DNA from: Succinatimonas sp. CAG:777
GTDB lineage: Bacteria > Pseudomonadota > Gammaproteobacteria > Enterobacterales > Succinivibrionaceae
DNA length: 64,000 bases
NCBI GenBank assembly: GCA_000431835.1
Contig: HF987947.1
Location: 1-64,000, forward strand
Direction of reading: 5' to 3'
Position 1 is the stretch's first letter. Each line of letters starts with the position of its first letter. Under the pieces are notes generated by a model. The model was not told the DNA's origin. It worked only from the letters and a program-made list of their open reading frames with translations, and did not search any database. Below, one piece after another: positions 17,210-25,223 of the stretch. The position numbers and the translations under genes are program-made.

Positions 17210-18556
17210 TTAGTCAAGCTCTTTTACGATGCAGCTTGCAATTTCATTTAAAGGCAGAACCAAATCAGCAACGTTTGCGTTTACAACAGCCTGAGGCATA
17301 CCGTAAACCACACATGATTCTTCGTTCTGAGCCCAAATTACAGAGCCTTTCTTCTTTAACAGAGAGCAACCTTCACAACCATCAGATCCCATACCAGTTA
17401 GGATCATAGCTAGTACCTTGCCACCATAGATTTGACATAATGAAGCAAATGAAACGTCAACGCAAGGATTGTATGAAACTCGACCTGTATCAGAGATGAT
17501 GCGAACACGTGTCTTTACACCAACTCTTTCAAAGATCATCTGTTTACCTCCTGGTGCAATATAGCAGGTACCAGGCTCTAAGATGTCACCATCTTTTGCT
17601 TCAACAACATGCAACTGTGACATTGCATCAAGACGAGCCGCAAAAGTAGTTGTAAATGATGCAGGCATATGCTGAACAATTACAACAGGAACAGATAGTT
17701 TTGGTAACTTAGGAATGATCTGCTGCAGAGCAATAGGACCACCGGTTGAGCTACCGATTGCTACAAGTGAATGTAACTTACCTGATTTCTTAAATGCGGT
17801 TGTTTCTGACTTATGATCACCAAAAGTGAACTTTCTGGCAGCAGCTGGCACTCCCTGCTCTGAAGACAACATCTCATTGATCTTTTTGTACTGCCCCATA
17901 GCAGCACCAGCAGTAGCTGCTGGAGTGGTGGTAGTTCTTGAAGATAAAGTTGAGCTACCTAAAGTTGAGGTAGTACGAGATGTCAGAGTAGAAGCTGGTC
18001 TTGTTGTACCTAAAGTTGAAGTTCTTGTGGTACTGGTTGATAGACCTGAAGATAATGTTGAAGTACGACGCAGTGTTGAGGTAGCACTAGATGTACCTGT
18101 AGTTGCACTTGAAGCTGAACGGGCAAGAGTAGAACTTGCAGCTCTAAAACCACGTACACGACTGCGTGAAACTGCCTTAATAGAACCAATTAAAGTTTTG
18201 ATAGCCTCTTCACGACGGTGAGCTATGTCATCGAAGTTCTTAGGCATAAAATCAATAGCACCAGCTTCTAGTGCTTTAAAAGTTGAATTTGCGCCTTCGA
18301 ATGTCAAAGATGAGAACATCAAAATAGGTGTTGGACACTTTGACATGATCTCTTTAACAGCAGTAATACCATCCATCACAGGCATTTCAACATCCATAGT
18401 AATTACATCAGGATGAAGTTTCTGTGTTAAATCAACACCTTCTTTTCCATCTTTAGCTTCTCCTACAACCTGCATTGTAGGATCTGACTCAACAATCTCT
18501 TTCAGACGCTTCCTAAAGAAGGTCGAATCGTCCACAATCAAAACCTTGGTGGCCAT
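17210..18556 (-). CDS. cheB: Protein-glutamate methylesterase CheB with a long Ser/Thr-rich linker
   Basis: Demethylates and deamidates chemoreceptors for adaptation. The 448-residue protein has an N-terminal receiver domain with phospho-acceptor Asp55 (DVITMDVEMPVMDG). A C-terminal methylesterase domain has the catalytic AIGSSTGGP serine near residue 268, QHMPASFT and MILTGMGSDG. Between them, about residues 140-220, lies a linker made largely of Ser, Thr and Leu with repeated STL units. That linker is longer and more repetitive than the usual CheB linker, making the protein about 90 residues longer than E. coli CheB (349). Confidence 0.95.
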   Translation of the reverse strand: MATKVLIVDDSTFFRKRLKEIVESDPTMQVVGEAKDGKEGVDLTQKLHPDVITMDVEMPVMDGITAVKEIMSKCPTPILMFSSLTFEGANSTFKALEAGAIDFMPKNFDDIAHRREEAIKTLIGSIKAVSRSRVRGFRAASSTLARSASSATTGTSSATSTLRRTSTLSSGLSTSTTRTSTLGTTRPASTLTSRTTSTLGSSTLSSRTTTTPAATAGAAMGQYKKINEMLSSEQGVPAAARKFTFGDHKSETTAFKKSGKLHSLVAIGSSTGGPIALQQIIPKLPKLSVPVVIVQHMPASFTTTFAARLDAMSQLHVVEAKDGDILEPGTCYIAPGGKQMIFERVGVKTRVRIISDTGRVSYNPCVDVSFASLCQIYGGKVLAMILTGMGSDGCEGCSLLKKKGSVIWAQNEESCVVYGMPQAVVNANVADLVLPLNEIASCIVKELD

Positions 18557-18596
18557 ATAGATAGTTCCTTAATAATTCTTATAATTATAATTTAAT

Positions 18597-20645
18597 TTAT
18601 TTTTCTTCTTTTAGCTCTGGTAATGGCTGTACTCTCTCAGCATTCTTATGAGCATAAGCTCTCATTAAACCAGGAATATCAAGAATTAAAGCAATACCAC
18701 CATCTGATGTTACGGTAGCGCCTGCCATACCCGGAGTATGACGGAGAACGTCATCTAATGGTTTAATCACAACTTCTTCCTGACCTAGAAGCTCATCAAC
18801 AACGAAACCAACTAGCTGTGCTGCTGATACCTGAACTAAAACAATATGAGCTTTATGCTTCATATATTCCTGGATTGATACATTCTCAAACCACTGTTTC
18901 AAGAAGAATAAAGGAATTGCTTTATCACGAATTACGATAGTATTTAAACCATCAACGTTTCTCATTGAATCTAGCTCTAAGTAGAAGATTTCAGATACTG
19001 AAGTCAATGGCAGAGCGAAGGTTCTGTGAGATACAGAAATCATCAATGTAGGTAGAATTGCTAAGGTTAATGGAACCTTAATCTCAATAGTTGTGCCCTT
19101 ACCGTATGTTGATACAACATGCACAATACCATTTAACTTAGAGATGTTGGTCTTAACCACATCCATACCCACGCCACGACCTGAAATATCAGTTACAACC
19201 TTGTTGGTTGAAAAACCAGGAGCAAAGATTAAGTTTAAAGCATCTGCATCAGATAATCTGTCAGCTGCGCTCTCGTCCATAAGACCTTTCTTAACAGCTA
19301 CAGCTCTTAACTGATCAGGATCCATACCCTGACCGTCATCAGAAATCTTCAACAAGATGTGATCACCTTGCTGAAATGCTGACAGTAAAACTACACCAGT
19401 CTCTGGTTTGCCTGCCTTAATACGATCTGCAGGAGACTCAATACCATGGTCACAGCAGTTACGAACCATATGGATCATAGGATCTGCTAGGGCATCAACT
19501 AGGTTCTTATCTAGCTCAGTATCCTCACCTTCCATACGCAATTCGATCTTCTTGCCAAGTTTTCTTGCAAGGTCACGAACCACACGAGGGAATCTACCGA
19601 ATACTTTCTTAACAGGTTGCATTCTGGTCTTCATTACAGAATTCTGTAAGTCACCAGTTACAACATCAAGGTTAGAAATAGCTTTTGACATTTCCTGATC
19701 AGAACGACGTGATGCCATATTAACAAGACGGTTTCTGACTAGAACTAACTCACCTACTAAGTTCATGATGTCATCTAAGATCTTAGTATCAACACGAACA
19801 GTAGTATCAGCTTCAATAGCTGACTTTCCTTCATTTGCCTTAGCAACAGGTTTCTTTAAATCTGATGAAGGAGCAGGTGCAGCAGCCTTTGGAGCTTCAG
19901 CGGCAGCTTTAGCAGCTTCATTTGCCTTATTGTAATCTTCGCCTGATGCTACTTTTAACTCTGACTTATCATCTTTATTCTCTGCCTCATGAGCCTTTTC
20001 AACTTCCTCATGAGCATTAGCAATCATCTTGTCAAAGTCTGCATCAGTTGCATCACGTGCAGCATCATCGTCAGCACCAGGAGCATGACCTTTACCATGT
20101 AACTGATCAAGTAAAGCTTCGAACTCTTCTTCTGTAATATCATCAATTGAAGAATCACCTGAAGCTTCTTCCTTAGCAGGTTCTGCTTTTGGTTCTTCTT
20201 TTACAGGCTCTGGTTCTGGAGCAGGTGCTGGTTCTGGAGCAGGTGCTGCTGCAGGAGCTGCAACGGACTTACCGGCTGCTAGTGCATGTAATCTATCAAT
20301 CAGATCAGCTGGCGCATCTTCTGGAGTATCACCATTCTTAACAGCATCAAACATGGTGGTTATTTCATCATAAGCCTGAAGCACTGCGTCCATTAAATCT
20401 GGAGACATGCTGATTCTGCCGTTTCTTAATTCATCAAATAAGCTTTCAGCAGCATGACAAACTTCAACGAGACTGCTTAGCTGTAAGAAACCTGCGCCTC
20501 CCTTAACAGTATGGAATCCTCTGAAGATAGCATTCAAAAGATCCTTATCGTCAGGGGTCTTCTCAATCTGGACTAGCTGTTCATTAAGATTTTCAATAAT
20601 CTCACCAGCTTCTACTATAAAGTCTTGTAGAATCTCGTCATCCAT
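18597..20645 (-). CDS. cheA: Chemotaxis histidine kinase CheA
   Basis: Sensor kinase that phosphorylates CheY and CheB. The 682 residues comprise an HPt domain with the phosphorylated His45 (FRGFHTVKGGAGF), an Ala/Pro/Glu-rich linker (about 130-170) and an acidic linker to about 265. A dimerisation region follows from about 285. The ATP-binding domain has MVRNCCDHGIESP (N box), ISDDGQGMD and GRGVGMDVVK (G boxes), and a C-terminal CheW-like regulatory domain closes the protein. I see no clear CheY-binding P2 domain in the linker. GGAG lies upstream of the ATG. It sits between cheZ and cheB. Confidence 0.96.
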   Translation of the reverse strand: MDDEILQDFIVEAGEIIENLNEQLVQIEKTPDDKDLLNAIFRGFHTVKGGAGFLQLSSLVEVCHAAESLFDELRNGRISMSPDLMDAVLQAYDEITTMFDAVKNGDTPEDAPADLIDRLHALAAGKSVAAPAAAPAPEPAPAPEPEPVKEEPKAEPAKEEASGDSSIDDITEEEFEALLDQLHGKGHAPGADDDAARDATDADFDKMIANAHEEVEKAHEAENKDDKSELKVASGEDYNKANEAAKAAAEAPKAAAPAPSSDLKKPVAKANEGKSAIEADTTVRVDTKILDDIMNLVGELVLVRNRLVNMASRRSDQEMSKAISNLDVVTGDLQNSVMKTRMQPVKKVFGRFPRVVRDLARKLGKKIELRMEGEDTELDKNLVDALADPMIHMVRNCCDHGIESPADRIKAGKPETGVVLLSAFQQGDHILLKISDDGQGMDPDQLRAVAVKKGLMDESAADRLSDADALNLIFAPGFSTNKVVTDISGRGVGMDVVKTNISKLNGIVHVVSTYGKGTTIEIKVPLTLAILPTLMISVSHRTFALPLTSVSEIFYLELDSMRNVDGLNTIVIRDKAIPLFFLKQWFENVSIQEYMKHKAHIVLVQVSAAQLVGFVVDELLGQEEVVIKPLDDVLRHTPGMAGATVTSDGGIALILDIPGLMRAYAHKNAERVQPLPELKEEK

Positions 20646-20663
20646 TTTCAGTCTCCGTTATTA

Positions 20664-21419
20664 TTAGAATCCTAAACTTGCTAACAGGTCATCAACATCG
20701 TCCTGACTTGTAGCTACATTGTCTGATTGTTCTTTTACGCTCTCCAATGCAGGACCTTGAGGGTTAATACCTGAAGTTGCATCATCTAGCAGTGACAATC
20801 TGTCTTCATCAGAAAAGTTCATCAAGAACTTAAGCAACTTATCTTCTACCTCAGATACCAAGGCGATGACTTTCTGAATCATCTGTCCTGTTAGATCCTG
20901 ATAATCTTGAGCCATCAGAATTGCATTTAACTGTTCACATACCTTTTCGGCATTTGTTTTAGTATCATGAATGAGTCCATCAACATTTCTGCACAAGGTC
21001 ACAAAATTATCTCTATCAATGCGACCGTGCATCAATGAGCTCCATGCAGGCAGTAATTTTTCTACTGCAGTCTGTAGACTCTTCACCATAGGTTCACACG
21101 CATCAACAGCATCTAAGGTTCTTGATGCTGCAGAATCTGTCATTTTGATAATAGATGACAGTCTTTCGGAAGCTCTTGGCATATCAACATTTGCAATTAC
21201 TCTTAATCTTTCATCTTCGGCAAAAGATTTAATTGCATTATGAAGATCACGTGTAAGAGTACCTACTTCAGCAAAGATTTCATCCTCTTTAGGAGTTGAA
21301 AATACTCTTGAAAGAGCCAACAACTTAGACTGGGCTTCTTCTTGCATTCCTGCTTCAACTAGAGCCTTGATATCGTCTAAATCTTCGACAGTCAGTTCTT
21401 TCGCTACTACGTCAGCCAT
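20664..21419 (-). CDS. cheZ: Chemotaxis protein phosphatase CheZ
   Basis: Dephosphorylates CheY-P to end the signal. The 251-residue protein is mostly helical, with the family active-site segment MAQDYQDLTGQMIQKV near residue 182 holding the catalytic Gln. The C-terminal CheY-binding helix is DDVDDLLASLGF, the typical ending. The ATG at 21419 has AAGG eight bases upstream and leaves a 10-nt gap after cheY. An in-frame TTG at 21446 would overlap cheY and has no ribosome-binding site. Confidence 0.93.
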   Translation of the reverse strand: MADVVAKELTVEDLDDIKALVEAGMQEEAQSKLLALSRVFSTPKEDEIFAEVGTLTRDLHNAIKSFAEDERLRVIANVDMPRASERLSSIIKMTDSAASRTLDAVDACEPMVKSLQTAVEKLLPAWSSLMHGRIDRDNFVTLCRNVDGLIHDTKTNAEKVCEQLNAILMAQDYQDLTGQMIQKVIALVSEVEDKLLKFLMNFSDEDRLSLLDDATSGINPQGPALESVKEQSDNVATSQDDVDDLLASLGF

Positions 21420-21429
21420 TACATCAACC

Positions 21430-21813
21430 TTATTCAAAACGCTCAAAGATCTTATCTAACTTAGCTTTTAAGGTGGCAGCGGTAAATGGTTTAACAATAT
21501 AACCATTAACACCAGCCTTAGCTGCTTCAATGATCTGCTCGCGCTTTGCTTCAGCAGTAACCATGAGAACTGGTAGAGCCTTTAATTTAGGGCTCTTACG
21601 GATAGCCTTAAGAAGGTCAATTCCCTGCATAATAGGCATATTCCAATCGGTTACAACAAAATCAAAATCTCCTGACTCTAACATTGGTAGAGCAGTAGCG
21701 CCATCGTCAGCTTCATGAGTATTGTTAAATCCTAGATCACGAAGCAGATTTTTAATAATACGTCTCATTGTTGAGAAGTCATCAACAATCAGAATCTTGA
21801 TATTCTTGTCCAA
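21430..21813 (-). CDS. cheY: Chemotaxis response regulator CheY
   Basis: Single receiver domain of 127 residues that binds FliM when phosphorylated and switches flagellar rotation. It has the acidic pair Asp11-Asp12, phospho-acceptor Asp56 (FVVTDWNMP), Thr in VTAEAKR near residue 86, and the conserved Lys in GYIVKPFTA near residue 108. A GGAGAA-type site precedes the ATG. It stands between fliA and cheZ, the standard order of polar flagellar clusters. Confidence 0.97.
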   Translation of the reverse strand: MDKNIKILIVDDFSTMRRIIKNLLRDLGFNNTHEADDGATALPMLESGDFDFVVTDWNMPIMQGIDLLKAIRKSPKLKALPVLMVTAEAKREQIIEAAKAGVNGYIVKPFTAATLKAKLDKIFERFE

Positions 21814-21923
21814 GATTTTCTCCTTTACACAGATTGAGGGTCATGTTGATCCGTCTATCTTTATACTTATAGGCAGTTTAATTTTAAATTACCACCTAAT
21901 TCAAAAAAAAATGTTAACTGTCA

Positions 21924-22664
21924 CTACTTAGAACACCAATCTTTGAGCATAGATCTCAATCTTGCCATAGACTGGGAAATTAGCTGACTAATTCTTGACT
22001 CACTCAAATCAAGAACTTTACCTATTTCTTTTAAGTTCAATTCTTCATCATAATACAAAGAAAGAACCTGTTGTTCTCGCTCTGGAAGCTTTTTAATAGC
22101 TTCTACAAGCGATACCTTAAACTTTGATGTTGCTAGAGTATCAAATAATTTATCTTTGGTGTTATCACCACCCTCTGCAATAACATCGGCACTTACGCCA
22201 AGATCTTCAATACCAATCATCTGACTTGATGAAGAATCATTAAGCATCTGATGATATTTATCGATATCAACTCCAAGTTCGTTTGCAATTTCAAAATCTC
22301 TAGGCTCTCTACCTAATTTGTTAGACAGTCTTGAGATTGCATCTGAAATGCTTCTTGTATTCTGATGGACTGAACGAGGTGCCCAATCTGACTGACGTAA
22401 CTCATCAATCATAGCACCACGAATTCTGATGGAAGCATATGTTTCAAACACAGCTCCATGCCCATCCTCATAATGTGAAGCCGCGTCCATAAGTCCAATC
22501 ATGCCAGATTGGATCAGATCATCAACTTCAACGCATGCAGGTAGTCTTGCCTTCAAATGAAGAGCAATTCTTTTTACCAATGGCGCATAAGACTCTACAA
22601 GTCTGTTCATATCCAGACGCTGTTGAGCCTGATAAGCTTTTGCTCCGTTTAACATACCTGACAT
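21924..22664 (-). CDS. fliA: Flagellar sigma factor sigma-28
   Basis: RNA polymerase sigma factor for late flagellar and chemotaxis genes. The 246-residue protein lacks region 1. It has region 2 (LVKRIALHLKARLP through ETYASIRIRGAMIDELR), region 3 (RDFEIANELGVD) and region 4 (LPEREQQVLSLYYDEELNLK) ending with the helix-turn-helix LSESRISQL. It lies between flhG and cheY and probably drives part of the downstream genes. The anti-sigma factor FlgM is not in the window. Confidence 0.95.
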   Translation of the reverse strand: MSGMLNGAKAYQAQQRLDMNRLVESYAPLVKRIALHLKARLPACVEVDDLIQSGMIGLMDAASHYEDGHGAVFETYASIRIRGAMIDELRQSDWAPRSVHQNTRSISDAISRLSNKLGREPRDFEIANELGVDIDKYHQMLNDSSSSQMIGIEDLGVSADVIAEGGDNTKDKLFDTLATSKFKVSLVEAIKKLPEREQQVLSLYYDEELNLKEIGKVLDLSESRISQLISQSMARLRSMLKDWCSK

Positions 22665-22722
22665 ATACTATTCTTTCTTTTGTAAACGCTATCTTCTTTT
22701 ATAATAAGCGTTTTTGTTCTTA

Positions 22723-23553
22723 TTACTTATTGTTTTTGATCAAATTTTCAACAAAAAATTCCAAATGACCGCCAGCTACTTCTGGAATTGGCCAAGTAGT
22801 AATTCTATTTGCTAGAGTTCTAAATGCTCTTGCAGCAGGTGAAGTTGGGAACACCTCAACTACACATGAACGCTGACGAATAGCTTTTCTCATATTCATA
22901 TCTACAGGAATACAAGCTACTAACTCTAGTGTTGCATCAATAAAGCGCTCGGTTACGGTAACGAGTTTCTGGTACATCAGCTTACCCTCATCTAATGAAT
23001 GTAACTGATTACCAATAATCTTGAATTTCTTGACACCATAATCACGGGATAAAACTTTCATCTGAGCATAAGCATCCGCTACAGAGGTTGGCTCGTTGCA
23101 TACAACCATCAGAACATCTTGAGCTGCACGGCAGAAGGATAGAACCATGTCAGAGATGCCAGCTGCGGTATCAACAATGAAATAATCAATATCTTCTTTT
23201 AAGGTTGAGAAAGCTCTGATTAAACCTGCATGCTGCTCTACAGTTAATTCAACCATTTGCTTTAAACCTGACGAAGCAGGAACAATTCTCAAGCCATGAG
23301 GTCCAGTCTGCAGGATATCTTGCAGTTCACACTCACCGTTTAACACATGACCTAAGTTCTTATCTACTTTAAGACCTAACATAACATCGATGTTAGCAAG
23401 TCCTAAGTCAGCATCAAACAGCATAACTTTTTTGCCCATTTGGCATAATGCTACAGCAAGATTCAGTGAAACACTAGACTTGCCCACACCACCTTTACCA
23501 CCGGTTACAGTGATTACTTTTACTTTGCGTCTGCCGTTTGCTAGTTCTGCCAT
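22723..23553 (-). CDS. flhG: Flagellar number regulator FlhG (FleN), MinD-like ATPase
   Basis: Limits the number of polar flagella, working against FlhF. The 276-residue protein has the deviant Walker A VTGGKGGVGKSSVSLNLA near residue 16, FDADLGLANIDVMLGL near residue 45 and IVDTAAGISDMVL near residue 130. The C-terminal end EFFVENLIKNNK could be the membrane-targeting amphipathic part. The order flhA-flhF-flhG-fliA is standard for polar flagellates. The gene begins 27 nt after flhF. Confidence 0.94.
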   Translation of the reverse strand: MAELANGRRKVKVITVTGGKGGVGKSSVSLNLAVALCQMGKKVMLFDADLGLANIDVMLGLKVDKNLGHVLNGECELQDILQTGPHGLRIVPASSGLKQMVELTVEQHAGLIRAFSTLKEDIDYFIVDTAAGISDMVLSFCRAAQDVLMVVCNEPTSVADAYAQMKVLSRDYGVKKFKIIGNQLHSLDEGKLMYQKLVTVTERFIDATLELVACIPVDMNMRKAIRQRSCVVEVFPTSPAARAFRTLANRITTWPIPEVAGGHLEFFVENLIKNNK

Positions 23554-23580
23554 TTTTTATCCTTCTTATAATAAAATCTG

Positions 23581-25062
23581 TTAGGCTTCTTTATCTAAAG
23601 CTATCTTTGCAACGTCATTTTCAACAGCACTTAAAGCCTTGACAGCTAAAGTTCTTGAAACTGGAACAGACAGATCCTCTGGAACTCTTTGTCCATCTGT
23701 TATATATGAAAGTGTCAAATTTTGCTTTATGCATAAAGATAAAGCATCTGCTAAAGATTCACTTTCATCTACCTTAGTCAAGATCAATCCTTTAAGGCCT
23801 ATTGAGTTAAAGTGCTCATAAGCCTGTTCTAGTACCCTGCGTTGAGCAGTTGCAGGCAATACTAAATAGTGCTTGAGTTTTAACTTTGACTGCTGTTTTA
23901 ACTGTGCAATTTGTGTGCCAAATCTTTCATCATGTAGACCGACACCCACAGTATCAACTAGAACTAAACTTTTATCTCTTAGTGTATATAACATCTCAGG
24001 GAGCTCATCTAGCGATTTTATCGCAAAAGTTGAACATCCCATGATCCTTCCGTAAGTCTTTACCTGCTCTACAGCACCAATTCTATAATGATCAGCTGTA
24101 ATTAAAGCAACTCTGTCAGGTCCATATCTCATTACAAATCTAGCAGCTAATTTCGCCAGAGTTGTTGTTTTACCGACACCTGCTGGACCTATAAGTGTCA
24201 CTATTCCGCCTTCATTGACAATTTCATCCTGTCCTACAGTAAGTCTCTTCTCAACAATAGAGGCTAACTGTCTCCAAGCAAAATTAAATGAAGCATCAGC
24301 ATCAATATTTTCAGATAGTTCTTGTGAAAGGCGTTTTTCAAAACCTGAACTTAATAGCAGTTCGTAAATCATGGCTCTTACAGGCTCTTCCCTTTTCTTA
24401 CTATCTGACATGAGGCCTGCAAGCTCAAATTGCAAGAGACGACGAATAGAATCTACTTCCTGACGCATCTTAGAGAGCTCATTTTTCTCATTTAGAGACT
24501 CTTTAGATTCGTAAGATGAAATTCCGTGTGTTGTTTCTACCTTTTTGGCTAAATCTCTGTCTTTTTCTTTAACAAAAAGATCTTTTAGACCTGATTGCTC
24601 TGAAAGAGGTGCAGGTGGAACTTTATTTGTATAAGAGGTATTTGCAACCTTTTTAGCTTCTTGAGCCTTATTCTGCTCTTGCTTTTGACGCTCTAAGATC
24701 TCTAACAGGCTTCTGGCAAAGCCTTCAGCTTTTGAACCGCCAACGATATTTTTGTTGGCAGAAGTTTCTTTTGAAGGTTGGGCTTTAGCTACTATTTTAG
24801 ATGAGGTTAAAGTAACTTCATCATCTTTGATTATTCTAGATAGAGGAGAATCCTCTTTGAGGACTTTACTGGTGATACTGTCGTTATCAGCTGTAGTAGA
24901 CAGCTCTTCTACACTTACTGTCTTAGTTTCAACGCCAGCAATGATTTCAACACCATTTGCAACACGCTTGTTAGACATAATAACAGCCTCTGCACCTAGC
25001 TCTTCTTTTATTTTTGCAAGAGCTGAGCGCATATCTGCAGCAACAAAGCGTTTTAATTTCAT
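23581..25062 (-). CDS. flhF: Flagellar placement GTPase FlhF
   Basis: SRP-type GTPase that recruits the first flagellar ring to the cell pole. The 493 residues begin with the basic B-domain MKLKRFVAADMRSALAKIKE. A long variable charged region (about 60-215) follows, then the NG domain. G1 is LIGPAGVGKTTTLAKLAARF near residue 290, followed by ALITADHYRIGAVEQ, the DTVGVG motif and LTKVDESESLADAL. It is the longer FlhF form usual in gammaproteobacteria. It lies downstream of flhA after a 161-nt gap, which may hold its own promoter. Confidence 0.94.
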   Translation of the reverse strand: MKLKRFVAADMRSALAKIKEELGAEAVIMSNKRVANGVEIIAGVETKTVSVEELSTTADNDSITSKVLKEDSPLSRIIKDDEVTLTSSKIVAKAQPSKETSANKNIVGGSKAEGFARSLLEILERQKQEQNKAQEAKKVANTSYTNKVPPAPLSEQSGLKDLFVKEKDRDLAKKVETTHGISSYESKESLNEKNELSKMRQEVDSIRRLLQFELAGLMSDSKKREEPVRAMIYELLLSSGFEKRLSQELSENIDADASFNFAWRQLASIVEKRLTVGQDEIVNEGGIVTLIGPAGVGKTTTLAKLAARFVMRYGPDRVALITADHYRIGAVEQVKTYGRIMGCSTFAIKSLDELPEMLYTLRDKSLVLVDTVGVGLHDERFGTQIAQLKQQSKLKLKHYLVLPATAQRRVLEQAYEHFNSIGLKGLILTKVDESESLADALSLCIKQNLTLSYITDGQRVPEDLSVPVSRTLAVKALSAVENDVAKIALDKEA

Positions 25063-25223
25063 TTAGAACTCGTTCTTTTTATAATTTAGTGACACTTCTG
25101 AAAATCTGTACAATTTTCTGTAAAAGTGCGATTTAAGTCAATGACTAAACGTATAATAAATTCAATATTGTTAAGTAGATTGTGCTATTTTAGATAAAAA
25201 AATTTCAATCTTCACGATTTTTT

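Noticed and set aside
17826..18221. Plus-strand Val/Glu-rich frame inside cheB
   Set aside because: It mirrors the repetitive Ser/Thr-rich linker on the other strand; no independent gene signals.
21420..21446. cheZ start at TTG 21446 overlapping cheY
   Set aside because: AAGG eight bases before ATG 21419 and the family N-terminus support the later start.
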